DNA from: Rhodococcoides corynebacterioides NBRC 14404
GTDB taxonomy: Bacteria > Actinomycetota > Actinomycetes > Mycobacteriales > Mycobacteriaceae
NCBI RefSeq assembly: GCF_001894765.1
Contig: NZ_BCWV01000007.1
Coordinates: forward strand, 124,001 to 188,000
DNA: 64,000 nucleotides
Direction of reading: 5' to 3'
Shown here: positions 57,403-64,000 of the stretch, piece by piece
How positions within the stretch are numbered: position 1 is the first letter of the stretch
Layout: each line of letters begins with the position of its first letter
Notes under the pieces: generated by a model
The model's input: the letters and a program-made list of their open reading frames with translations, nothing else
What the model was told of the DNA's origin: nothing
Databases searched by the model: none
Made by a program: the position numbers and the translations under genes

Positions 57403-59105
57403 AGGACACGTACGACGTCATCGTGATCGGGTCCGGCTTCGGCGGCAGCGTCGCGGCGTTGCGCGCCACCGAGAAGGGCTACCGGGTGGGCGTGCTCGAA
57501 TCGGGTCGACGGTTCGAGGATCACGAACTGCCCAAGACCAGCTGGCGGTTGCGAAAGTACCTGTGGGCGCCGCTGATCGGGTGCTACGGGCTTCAGCGTA
57601 TCCACCTGCTGCCGAACGTCCTCGTCATGGCCGGGGCCGGTGTCGGTGGGGGGTCGCTGAACTACGCGAACACCCTGTACCAGCCGCCGACTCCCTTCTT
57701 CCGGGATCCGCAGTGGGGTGACATCACCGACTGGGAGAAGGAGATGGCGCCGTACTACGACCAGGCCAAGCGCATGCTCGGCGTCGAGGACAATCCCACC
57801 ATCACCCCCGCCGACAAGATCATGCGCGACATCGCCGAGGAGATGGGCGTCGGCGACACCTTCGGCACGACGCCCGTCGGCGTGTTCTTCGGTGCGCCGG
57901 GACAGAAGGGCAAGGACGTTCCCGATCCCTACTTCGGAGGCGTCGGACCCACCCGAACCGGCTGCACCGAATGCGGGTCCTGCATGACCGGCTGCCGGGT
58001 GGGCGCGAAGAACACGCTGGTCAAGAACTACTTGCATCTGGCCGAACGCGCCGGCGCGACCGTGCATCCGCTCACCACGGTGACCTCGGTGCGCCCGCGG
58101 GCGGGCGGTGGCTACGAGGTGCGGGTGCGCCGCACCGGCGCGAAGCTGCGCCGCCGCGAGACCGTGATGACCGCTTCTCAGGTGGTGTTCGCGGCCGGCA
58201 CGTACGGCACTCAGAAGCTCATGCTCGCCATGAAGGAGAGTGGTGAGCTGCCCCGCCTCTCGGACAAGCTCGGCTCGGTGGTGCGCACCAACTCCGAGGC
58301 GGTCCTCGCGGCCACCGCCCGCGATCGCCAGATCGACTTCACCGAGGGTGTGGCCATCACGTCGTCGTTCCACCCGAACGACCACACGCACATCGAGCCG
58401 GTCCGATACGGCAAGGGCAGCAACGCCATCGGGCTGCTGCAGACCGTGCTCAGCGACGGCGGTGGGCGACTGCCCCGGCCGCTGAAGACGCTGGGCGTCG
58501 CCGTGCGGCATCCGGCCGCCACGCTGCGCAGCCTGTCGGTGCGCAACTGGTCGGAGCGCACGGTCATCGCGTTGGTCATGCAAACCGACGACAACTCGCT
58601 CGAACTGGGGTCGAAGAAGGGTCGTTTCGGCCGACGACTCACCTCGCGTCCGGGTGGTGGCACGCCGCCGCCCAAATGGATTCCGGAGGGTCACGTCGCC
58701 ATTCGCAAGGCGGCGGACAAGATCGGCGGCGATCCCGGTGGGTCCTTCGCGGACGTCTTCGACATTCCGATGACGGCGCACTTCCTCGGCGGGTGCGTCA
58801 TCGGTGCCACGCCCGAGCGTGGCGTCATCGACCCCTACCACCGGGTGTACGGGTACGAGGGGCTGCACGTGGTGGACGGTTCCGCCGTCAGCGCCAACCT
58901 CGGGGTCAACCCGTCGCTCACCATCACCGCCCAGGCCGAGCGGGCCCTGGCGCTCTGGCCCAACAAGGGCGAGGAGGATCGTCGTCCGCCGATGCAGGGC
59001 GAGTACGTGGCGCTGCCACCGCAGAGCCCGGCCGCACCGGTGGTGCCGGTGCACGCACCGGGCGCTCTCCGGCTGCCGTTGACGGTGGTCGGCCAGGATC
59101 GCTGA
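57399..59105 (+). CDS. choD: GMC oxidoreductase, cholesterol oxidase-like (ChoD, Rv3409c type)
   Basis: A 568-residue FAD enzyme: VIGSGFGGSVAALRATEKGYRVGVLESGRRF at the N-terminus, AGAGVGGGSLNYANTLYQPP in the flavin region, a Cys-rich segment CTECGSCMTGCRVGAKNTLVKNYL, and C-terminal VVDGSAVSANLGVNPSLTITAQAERAL. The Cys-rich insert and length match mycobacterial ChoD, whose true substrate is debated. There is no Tat signal, so it is likely cytosolic or membrane-associated. ATG 57399 overlaps the BVMO stop. Confidence 0.85.
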   Translation: MKDTYDVIVIGSGFGGSVAALRATEKGYRVGVLESGRRFEDHELPKTSWRLRKYLWAPLIGCYGLQRIHLLPNVLVMAGAGVGGGSLNYANTLYQPPTPFFRDPQWGDITDWEKEMAPYYDQAKRMLGVEDNPTITPADKIMRDIAEEMGVGDTFGTTPVGVFFGAPGQKGKDVPDPYFGGVGPTRTGCTECGSCMTGCRVGAKNTLVKNYLHLAERAGATVHPLTTVTSVRPRAGGGYEVRVRRTGAKLRRRETVMTASQVVFAAGTYGTQKLMLAMKESGELPRLSDKLGSVVRTNSEAVLAATARDRQIDFTEGVAITSSFHPNDHTHIEPVRYGKGSNAIGLLQTVLSDGGGRLPRPLKTLGVAVRHPAATLRSLSVRNWSERTVIALVMQTDDNSLELGSKKGRFGRRLTSRPGGGTPPPKWIPEGHVAIRKAADKIGGDPGGSFADVFDIPMTAHFLGGCVIGATPERGVIDPYHRVYGYEGLHVVDGSAVSANLGVNPSLTITAQAERALALWPNKGEEDRRPPMQGEYVALPPQSPAAPVVPVHAPGALRLPLTVVGQDR

Positions 59106-59192
59106 CCACGGTTGCGTGAGCGGGGGAGCGGGTAGCCGTTCCGTTGACGCGGCGGCCCCCGCGTCCCCCGATCAGCAGGAGGCAGTGGATCC

Positions 59193-60716
59193 ATGACGAC
59201 GCCCAAGCCCACCACCAACAACGCGGGAGTGCCCGTACCGAGTGACGAGCACTCGCTGACCGCCGGTGCGCAGGGGCCGATCCTGCTGCACGATCACTAC
59301 CTCATCGAGAAGATGGCGCAGTTCAACCGCGAGCGGGTGCCGGAGCGCGTGGTGCACGCCAAGGGCTCGGGTGCGTTCGGCACGTTCGAGGTCACCGGCG
59401 ACATCTCGCAGTACACGCGCGCGGCCGTGTTCCAGCCCGGCGCCACCACCGAGGTGTTAGCGCGCTTCTCCACCGTCGCCGGTGAGCAGGGCAGCCCCGA
59501 CACCTGGCGTGATCCGCGCGGTTTCGCGCTGAAGTTCTACACGACCGAGGGCAACTGGGACATGGTCGGCAACAACACGCCGGTCTTCTTCGTCCGCGAT
59601 CCGCTCAAGTTCCAGGACTTCATCCGCAGTCAGAAGCGCATGCCGGACTCCGGTCTGCGTGACAACAACATGCAGTGGGACTTCTGGACGCTCTCGCCCG
59701 AGTCGGCGCACCAGGTGACGTGGCTGATGGGCGATCGCGGCATCCCGAAGTCGTTCCGGCACATGGACGGTTTCGGTTCGCACACCTACCAGTTCATCGC
59801 GGCCGACGGCACCAAGTCGTGGGTGAAGTTCCACTTCAAGACCGACCAGGGCATCGAGTACCTGACGCAGGACAAGGCCGACGAGCTCGCCGGCACCTCG
59901 CCCGATCACCACCGCCAGGATCTGTTCGGCTCCATCCGCAACGGCGATTTCCCGAGCTGGACCGTGAAGGTGCAGATCATGCCGTACGACGAGGCGGAGA
60001 ATTATCGGTTCAACCCGTTCGACCTGACCAAGGTGTGGTCGCAGAAGGACTACCCGCTGATCGAGGTCGGCCGGATGACGCTGAACCGCAATCCCGAGAA
60101 CTTCCACGCCCAGATCGAGCAGAGCTCGTTCGAGCCGTCCAACCTGGTGCCCGGCATCGGCGCGAGCCCCGACAAGATGCTGCTCGGCCGCATCTTCAGC
60201 TACGCCGACGCTCACCGCTACCGGATCGGCACCAACTACGCGCAGTTGCCGGTGAACCGCGCCAAGGCGGAGATCAACTCCTACTCGAAGGAGGGCGCGA
60301 TGAACATCCACTACAACTCGGCGGACACGCCGGTGTACGCGCCCAACTCGTACGGCGGGCCCGCCGCGGACAGCAACCGCTACGGCGACGACGGCGCGTG
60401 GGATTTCGAGCCGCGGTTCGTCCGCACCGGCTACGTCCAGCATCCCGAGGACGGCGACTTCGTCCAGGCCGGGCAGTTGGTGCGGGAGGTCATGGACGAC
60501 GACGCCCGTGAGCGACTGGTCGACAACATCGTCGGCCACGCCCTCAACGGCGTGACCGAGCCGGTGCTGCTGCGCGTGTTCGAGTACTGGCGGAACGTCG
60601 ACCCCGAGATCGGCAAGAAGGTCGAGGAGGGTGTGCGCGCCGGGCAGGGCGAGTCCGCACCCACCACCGGAGCCGGTGCCGTCGACGACCCAGCGGACGA
60701 GGCTGCCCGGGTCTGA
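59193..60716 (+). CDS. katA: Monofunctional heme catalase (clade 3-type small subunit)
   Basis: A 507-residue catalase: active-site H55 in [12 protein letters not shown], distal Asn region [11 protein letters not shown], and heme-ligand Y337 in [14 protein letters not shown]. It breaks down hydrogen peroxide, including that made by the adjacent oxidase. AGGAGG (59177-59182) precedes ATG 59193. Placement directly after an H2O2-producing GMC oxidase may be functional (inference). A strong terminator follows. Confidence 0.95.
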   Translation: MTTPKPTTNNAGVPVPSDEHSLTAGAQGPILLHDHYLIEKMAQFNRERVPERVVHAKGSGAFGTFEVTGDISQYTRAAVFQPGATTEVLARFSTVAGEQGSPDTWRDPRGFALKFYTTEGNWDMVGNNTPVFFVRDPLKFQDFIRSQKRMPDSGLRDNNMQWDFWTLSPESAHQVTWLMGDRGIPKSFRHMDGFGSHTYQFIAADGTKSWVKFHFKTDQGIEYLTQDKADELAGTSPDHHRQDLFGSIRNGDFPSWTVKVQIMPYDEAENYRFNPFDLTKVWSQKDYPLIEVGRMTLNRNPENFHAQIEQSSFEPSNLVPGIGASPDKMLLGRIFSYADAHRYRIGTNYAQLPVNRAKAEINSYSKEGAMNIHYNSADTPVYAPNSYGGPAADSNRYGDDGAWDFEPRFVRTGYVQHPEDGDFVQAGQLVREVMDDDARERLVDNIVGHALNGVTEPVLLRVFEYWRNVDPEIGKKVEEGVRAGQGESAPTTGAGAVDDPADEAARV

Positions 60717-60728
60717 TCGCAGGCTGTC

Positions 60729-60760
60729 GCACCCCACTCCGGTCCGCCGGGGTGGGGTGC
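60729..60760 (+). terminator. Terminator after katA
   Basis: A 14-bp stem GCACCCCACTCCGG / CCGGGGTGGGGTGC (one T.G pair) with a 4-nt loop lies 12 nt after the stop and is followed by CTTTAT. Confidence 0.8.
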
Positions 60761-60767
60761 ACCTTTA

Positions 60768-60783
60768 TGTGATGTAAATCACG
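60768..60783. promoter_or_regulatory. Putative CRP/GlxR-type binding site
   Basis: TGTGATGTAAATCACG matches TGTGA-N6-TCACA at all but the last base. It lies just downstream of the katA terminator, about 230 bp upstream of the SipW operon. Confidence 0.5.
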
Positions 60784-60968
60784 TTTGGGTCGCGCGTGTC
60801 TGAAATCCCGTCTTAATCGCGCTTTGCGGCCCTGCTGCGGCCACTGGTACCGAGTTCGGGTGACGAACGATCGGTTGGTTCAAGTTTCTCGGTCCCTATC
60901 ATCGCTTCCGGTCGGTGCTAACCCGGGTTCCGCCGGATGGTTACCCGGAATAAAGAGAACGTTTGGAA

Positions 60969-60996
60969 TGTGACGGGTCGCGTTTGGCTCTATAGT
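60969..60996 (+). promoter_or_regulatory. Putative promoter of the SipW operon
   Basis: TGTGAC (60969-60974), 16 nt, TATAGT (60991-60996), giving a 5' leader of about 45 nt before ATG 61048. The 60784-60968 stretch is AT-richer than the rest of the window and shows no coding frame. Confidence 0.5.
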
Positions 60997-61047
60997 TCCT
61001 CCGCGGCCATTGCTGGAATGGCGCAGTGAATGGAACAGGGGCCCGTC

Positions 61048-61713
61048 ATGACTACCGATCTCCCACAGGATTCGGAGCGCGACGACCGCTCCGTCCGCCG
61101 CCGCAAGGTCCGTGCGTTGCTGGCTGGCGGTCTCGTCCTCGGCGTCGGCGCGGCCGTCACCCTGGCGGCGTGGACGGACAACGTGTTCGGGCAGGCGGAG
61201 TTCAGCGCGGCGAACTGGAACGTGCAGGGCAACTTCGACGGAACGACGTGGGGCGAGTACGACCAGACACCGGGGAACGCGGCGGGGTCGTTCTCCTTCT
61301 CGACCGGATTCAACGCCATGGGTCCCGGTGACACCGTCTATGCACCGGTGTCGCTGCGGGTGGGCAAGGGCAGCACGGCCGGGGGTGCATACGACGCCGC
61401 GGTCAAGTTGAACGGGGCGACTCCGAGTACCGGTGCGTTGTTCCCCTACCTGACCTACACCGTCGTCCCCGGTGTCACACGGGCGAACTGCCTCGCGAAG
61501 TCCCTCGCCGGCGGAACGGCGCCCATCGTGACCGCAGGCAGCGCGCTGGGGGTGTCGAGCGCCGACAGTGCCCTCACCCTGCCGAAAGCGGGTACCGAGG
61601 TCCCGCTGTGCTTCGCGGTCACCATGTCCCCGACGGCCCCGGCCAGTACGGTCGCGGGTACGACCACGGGTGTTGTCACCTGGAAGTTCGACGCGACCGC
61701 CGTCGTGCCCTGA
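61048..61713 (+). CDS. Surface protein with SipW-dependent-type signal peptide (first paralogue)
   Basis: A 221-residue exported protein. A basic N-region RSVRRRK precedes the SipW-type signal VRALLAGGLVLGVGAAVTLAAWTDNVFGQAEFSA, whose AAWTDN...A.F motif is cut by ER-type signal peptidases, as in TasA/CalY proteins. The mature part is beta-rich, Thr/Gly/Ala-rich, with two cysteines (NCLAK and LCFAV) that could form a disulfide. Related proteins form fibres or camelysin-like surface layers. ATG 61048 is favoured by AGGGG 7 nt upstream; ATG 61030 is possible. First gene of a four-gene operon. Confidence 0.8.
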   Translation: MTTDLPQDSERDDRSVRRRKVRALLAGGLVLGVGAAVTLAAWTDNVFGQAEFSAANWNVQGNFDGTTWGEYDQTPGNAAGSFSFSTGFNAMGPGDTVYAPVSLRVGKGSTAGGAYDAAVKLNGATPSTGALFPYLTYTVVPGVTRANCLAKSLAGGTAPIVTAGSALGVSSADSALTLPKAGTEVPLCFAVTMSPTAPASTVAGTTTGVVTWKFDATAVVP

Positions 61714-61721
61714 GCCGGTCG

Positions 61722-62369
61722 ATGGCGCACCACGCTGCCCCGACGTCGCCGTCACGGCGTCGTCGTCGGGCATCGGTCGTGGCCGCGTCGGGCGTGCTGC
61801 TCGGCGTGGCCGCGGTCGGACTCACCACCACGAACGTCGTGGCGACGTTGCGAGATCCGGTGTTCGGCGGGACGACCTTCACGGCGGCGAACAACGGGTT
61901 CGAGATCTCGGGCGACGGGTCGACCTGGAGATCCGGAACGTCGGCGTCCGACGCCGTCACGATGACCGCGACGCCTGCCACGGCCATGCTGCCAGGCACC
62001 ACCGTGTACACCGCAGTCTCGCTCCGGACGAAAACCGGATCATCCGCGATCACAGTCGCGACGAAGGCGACGAACACCGCAACGGGACTCCCGAATCGAC
62101 TGCTGTACGCCGTCGTGCGGTCGAGCACGTGCACGTCGTCCGCATTCACCGACCCGGGAAATTTTCTGGTGGGTGGAGTGGCGACGGACGTGCCGCTATC
62201 GACGGCACCGACGGACTTCCCCCTGCAGGCCGCGACCGCGACCGCGCCCGGACCGACGGTGTCCCTCTGCTTCCGACTGCGCCTCCCGGACAGCATCCAG
62301 GTCTGGACCGACTCGTCGGTACCCGGTAGCGGACCGCCCGTATGGAACTTCGAGGGGAAGAAGCCATGA
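61722..62369 (+). CDS. Surface protein with SipW-dependent-type signal peptide (second paralogue)
   Basis: A 215-residue exported protein, basic N-terminus SRRRRRASVVAASG, then a hydrophobic stretch and LRDPVFGGTTFTAANNGFEISGDGSTW. It aligns with the upstream gene (FSAAN/FTAAN, DG.TW, PG.TVY..VSLR, C.....SLCF), so the two arose by duplication. It lacks the Trp of the AAWTD motif. Two cysteines are conserved (STCTSS, SLCFRL). ATG 61722, 8 bp after the first gene; its stop overlaps the peptidase start by 4 nt. Confidence 0.75.
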   Translation: MAHHAAPTSPSRRRRRASVVAASGVLLGVAAVGLTTTNVVATLRDPVFGGTTFTAANNGFEISGDGSTWRSGTSASDAVTMTATPATAMLPGTTVYTAVSLRTKTGSSAITVATKATNTATGLPNRLLYAVVRSSTCTSSAFTDPGNFLVGGVATDVPLSTAPTDFPLQAATATAPGPTVSLCFRLRLPDSIQVWTDSSVPGSGPPVWNFEGKKP

Positions 62370-62914
62370 GCACCACCGATCCGGCCGTCACGCCGCGCCA
62401 TGCTGCCCCGTCGACCCGCCGCAGCGTGGCCGGGCGGCTGGGCGACGCCGTGCTCACGGTCCTCGCCGCAGGCGGCGTCGTCTGCATCGTCGCGGTGCTC
62501 GCGTCGTTCGTCTTCGGGGTTTCGCTGATCATGTTCAAGACCGGATCGATGGCGCCCACCATCCCCACGGGATCGCTCGCCGTGGTGCGTGAGGTGCCGG
62601 CGTCGTCGGTCGTGCCCGGTGACGTCGTCACCGTCGATCGTCCTGGCGATCTGCCCGTCACGCACCGTGTTGTGCGCACGTCCCCGGGCCCGTCCGGTAC
62701 CACCCTGCTCGAGCTGAAAGGCGACGCCAACAATTACGAGGACCCGGCCGGCTACACCGTGACCGAGGTTCGGAAGGTGCTGTGGTCCGTCCCTGGGTTG
62801 GCCCGCGCTGTCGTGTGGTTGTCGAATCCTGTTGTGCTGGGTCTGATCACCGTCGGCATGACCGCACTGGTCGTAACGGTGTTCTGGCCTCGTGAGCCCC
62901 GGCGGTCGCCGTGA
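62366..62914 (+). CDS. sipW: Signal peptidase I, SipW/ER (Ser-His) type
   Basis: A 182-residue S26B peptidase: TM1 (about 31-52), catalytic S61 in FKTGSMAPTIPTGS, H100 in LPVTHRVV at the position where bacterial LepB has lysine, the acidic KGDANNYEDP segment, and a C-terminal TM (about 153-173). It should mature the two SipW-type proteins encoded directly upstream, and perhaps the downstream protein. Overlaps of 4 nt on both sides show tight coupling. Confidence 0.9.
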   Translation: MSTTDPAVTPRHAAPSTRRSVAGRLGDAVLTVLAAGGVVCIVAVLASFVFGVSLIMFKTGSMAPTIPTGSLAVVREVPASSVVPGDVVTVDRPGDLPVTHRVVRTSPGPSGTTLLELKGDANNYEDPAGYTVTEVRKVLWSVPGLARAVVWLSNPVVLGLITVGMTALVVTVFWPREPRRSP

Positions 62915-64000
62915 GGGGTCGACTGCGTGCCGCGGTCGCGCTGGTCGGTGCGGTCAGCGTCATGCTGTCCGGAGTTCTGCGCGCCGACCTCACCGAGGCC
63001 AACGGGTACGGGTCGGAATTCGCCAAAGCCGGAGTGACGGCTGGGTACTGGCCGACAAAGGGAAGTGCCGCCGCGCAGGCGGGGACGGTGACGTCGGCGT
63101 CAGGAGCCGACATCATCCCCGGAGGATCCCCCTTGCCGTGGAAGGGGCCCACGGCAACGAGCAACCAGTCGTCGCCAGTCAGATCGGAGGCGAGTTCGGT
63201 GAACTCCTATCAAACCGGGTCTGTGCTGGGAACAGCCCTGCGGCTCATCTCGAGCGGTACGTCCGGCGCCGGGATCGACGGCCCGGTGTGCGCGTCCTAC
63301 ACTTTCGGACCTGCGCCAAGGGCTACTCCGTGCGTCACGAACAGCCCGGTGTCGGCGACCGCGTCACTGACGTCGTATCGGCTGAGAACGACCCTGCTCC
63401 TGACACTCGTCAACACCGACATCGTGACGGTGCCGTCGAGCCGCAGTCTCACGGCGTCCGCGAATTGCGACTTGTCCACGGCACAACGGGCGTTTACTGC
63501 ACAGGCCCCTCGGAGTGGTAGCGACGGCGCCGGCTATGGATTCATCTCCGTCGGTGGCGAGCTTCTCCAAATACCCCCGCCCGGGGCCACACGTCAGAGC
63601 ACCCCGGGTCGACAGGTGAACGCGACCGTCAGCAGTCTGGTGTCGACGTCGGGTCAGGCGTCTTCGGTGCTGACGGTCAGTGGTTCCGCAAGCTTCCTGG
63701 GTCTGGTGCCACTCAACTTCTCCGTCGTTCTTGTCGAGGCGAAGTGTGGCGGAGAGGCGTCGGCCTCTGCCTCGAATGCCGCGACGACGTCAGGCAATGC
63801 AGCACGATCGGCAAACGTCGAACAATCGACAACGGCAGCGCCACCCACCTCCACGAGTATCGGTGTGGCCACGTCGACGACAACACCCGGTTCGAGCTCG
63901 ACGACCGCGGCTGCGGCGACCACGACCGCGAGCCCATCGCCCACCACCACGGTCGGAGGGTCGGCGACAACCAGCGCCGGGCCGACCACGGCAACTACGA
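62911..64000 (+). CDS. Large exported Ser/Thr/Ala-rich protein, 3' end beyond the window
   Basis: GTG 62911 overlaps the sipW stop (GTGA) and opens a frame with no stop to the window edge (363 codons seen). The N-terminus MRGRLRAAVALVGAVSVMLSGVLRADLTEANGYGSEF is a probable signal. Then comes a folded region (about 40-295) with Cys in VCASYTFG, PCVTN, NCDLST and AKCGGE, and from about 295 a low-complexity Thr/Ser/Ala/Pro stalk. It looks like a wall-spanning adhesin or fibre anchor. Codon choice is less GC-biased than in neighbouring genes (many TCG/ACA/CAA codons). Confidence 0.75.
   Translation, partial: MRGRLRAAVALVGAVSVMLSGVLRADLTEANGYGSEFAKAGVTAGYWPTKGSAAAQAGTVTSASGADIIPGGSPLPWKGPTATSNQSSPVRSEASSVNSYQTGSVLGTALRLISSGTSGAGIDGPVCASYTFGPAPRATPCVTNSPVSATASLTSYRLRTTLLLTLVNTDIVTVPSSRSLTASANCDLSTAQRAFTAQAPRSGSDGAGYGFISVGGELLQIPPPGATRQSTPGRQVNATVSSLVSTSGQASSVLTVSGSASFLGLVPLNFSVVLVEAKCGGEASASASNAATTSGNAARSANVEQSTTAAPPTSTSIGVATSTTTPGSSSTTAAAATTTASPSPTTTVGGSATTSAGPTTATT

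Noticed and set aside
61030-61047. Upstream ATG 61030 as the start of the first SipW-type protein
   Set aside because: Possible, but AGGGG is positioned for ATG 61048 and the extra six residues (MEQGPV) add nothing to the signal peptide.

Overview
The window is high-GC DNA with many GTG starts, 4-nt ATGA/GTGA gene overlaps and typical Mycobacteriales genes: tuberculostearate-type methyltransferase, MurT/GatD, FadA/FadB, ChoD-like oxidase and Ask/Asd. It most resembles a Rhodococcus or a close Nocardiaceae relative. The order aspC - dnaX - tmsB/tmsA - SRPBCC - ybaB - recR - gatD/murT - leuA - ask - asd matches, from memory, Mycobacterium tuberculosis Rv3722c to Rv3708c. This is a chromosomal core backbone with accessory blocks inserted. 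I saw no transposase, phage gene or CRISPR array.

Layout. 0-9.7 kb: a cut-off DUF2797 protein, tRNA-Ser(GGA), the small SRP RNA, aspC, an AbiEi/DUF559-type protein bracketed by palindromic repeats with an 80-bp period, an HhH-GPD protein, dnaX, a NarL-type two-component system and a GAP-family membrane protein. 9.8-19 kb: the fadA-fadB beta-oxidation pair, a tmsA-tmsB-lipase operon on the minus strand, then SRPBCC, a small protein, ybaB and recR. 19-25.5 kb: a CitA/CitB-type two-component system divergent from a tricarboxylate-binding lipoprotein, a CitMHS citrate transporter, a universal stress protein and an AbrB-family membrane protein. 25.6-27.6 kb: gatD and murT, which amidate lipid II.

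27.7-44.3 kb is an accessory catabolic island. It holds a five-gene peptide-type ABC importer on the minus strand. Divergent from it is a seven-gene acyl-CoA operon: acyl-CoA dehydrogenase, NDP-forming CoA ligase, SDR, MaoC hydratase, thioesterase-like protein, DUF35 protein and a Cys-less thiolase-fold protein. A TetR regulator and an MBL hydrolase/MFS exporter pair follow. All four transcription units carry a TTCTAGAA-type operator in their promoter regions, so the island reads as one TetR-controlled regulon for an unidentified carboxylic acid, possibly ending in a retro-aldol cleavage.

44.3-52.8 kb: an EamA transporter with a divergent LysR regulator, a STAS protein, leuA with a leucine-rich leader peptide and attenuator-like structure, a FUSC membrane protein, and ask-asd. 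52.8-60.7 kb: a hypothetical protein, PspC, a GT4 glycosyltransferase, a tetR - Baeyer-Villiger monooxygenase - GMC oxidoreductase operon behind a 32-bp dyad, and catalase. 61.0-64.0 kb: an operon for a SipW-dependent cell-surface system. It has two paralogous proteins with SipW-type signal peptides, a Ser-His signal peptidase I, and a Ser/Thr-rich exported protein that runs off the window end.
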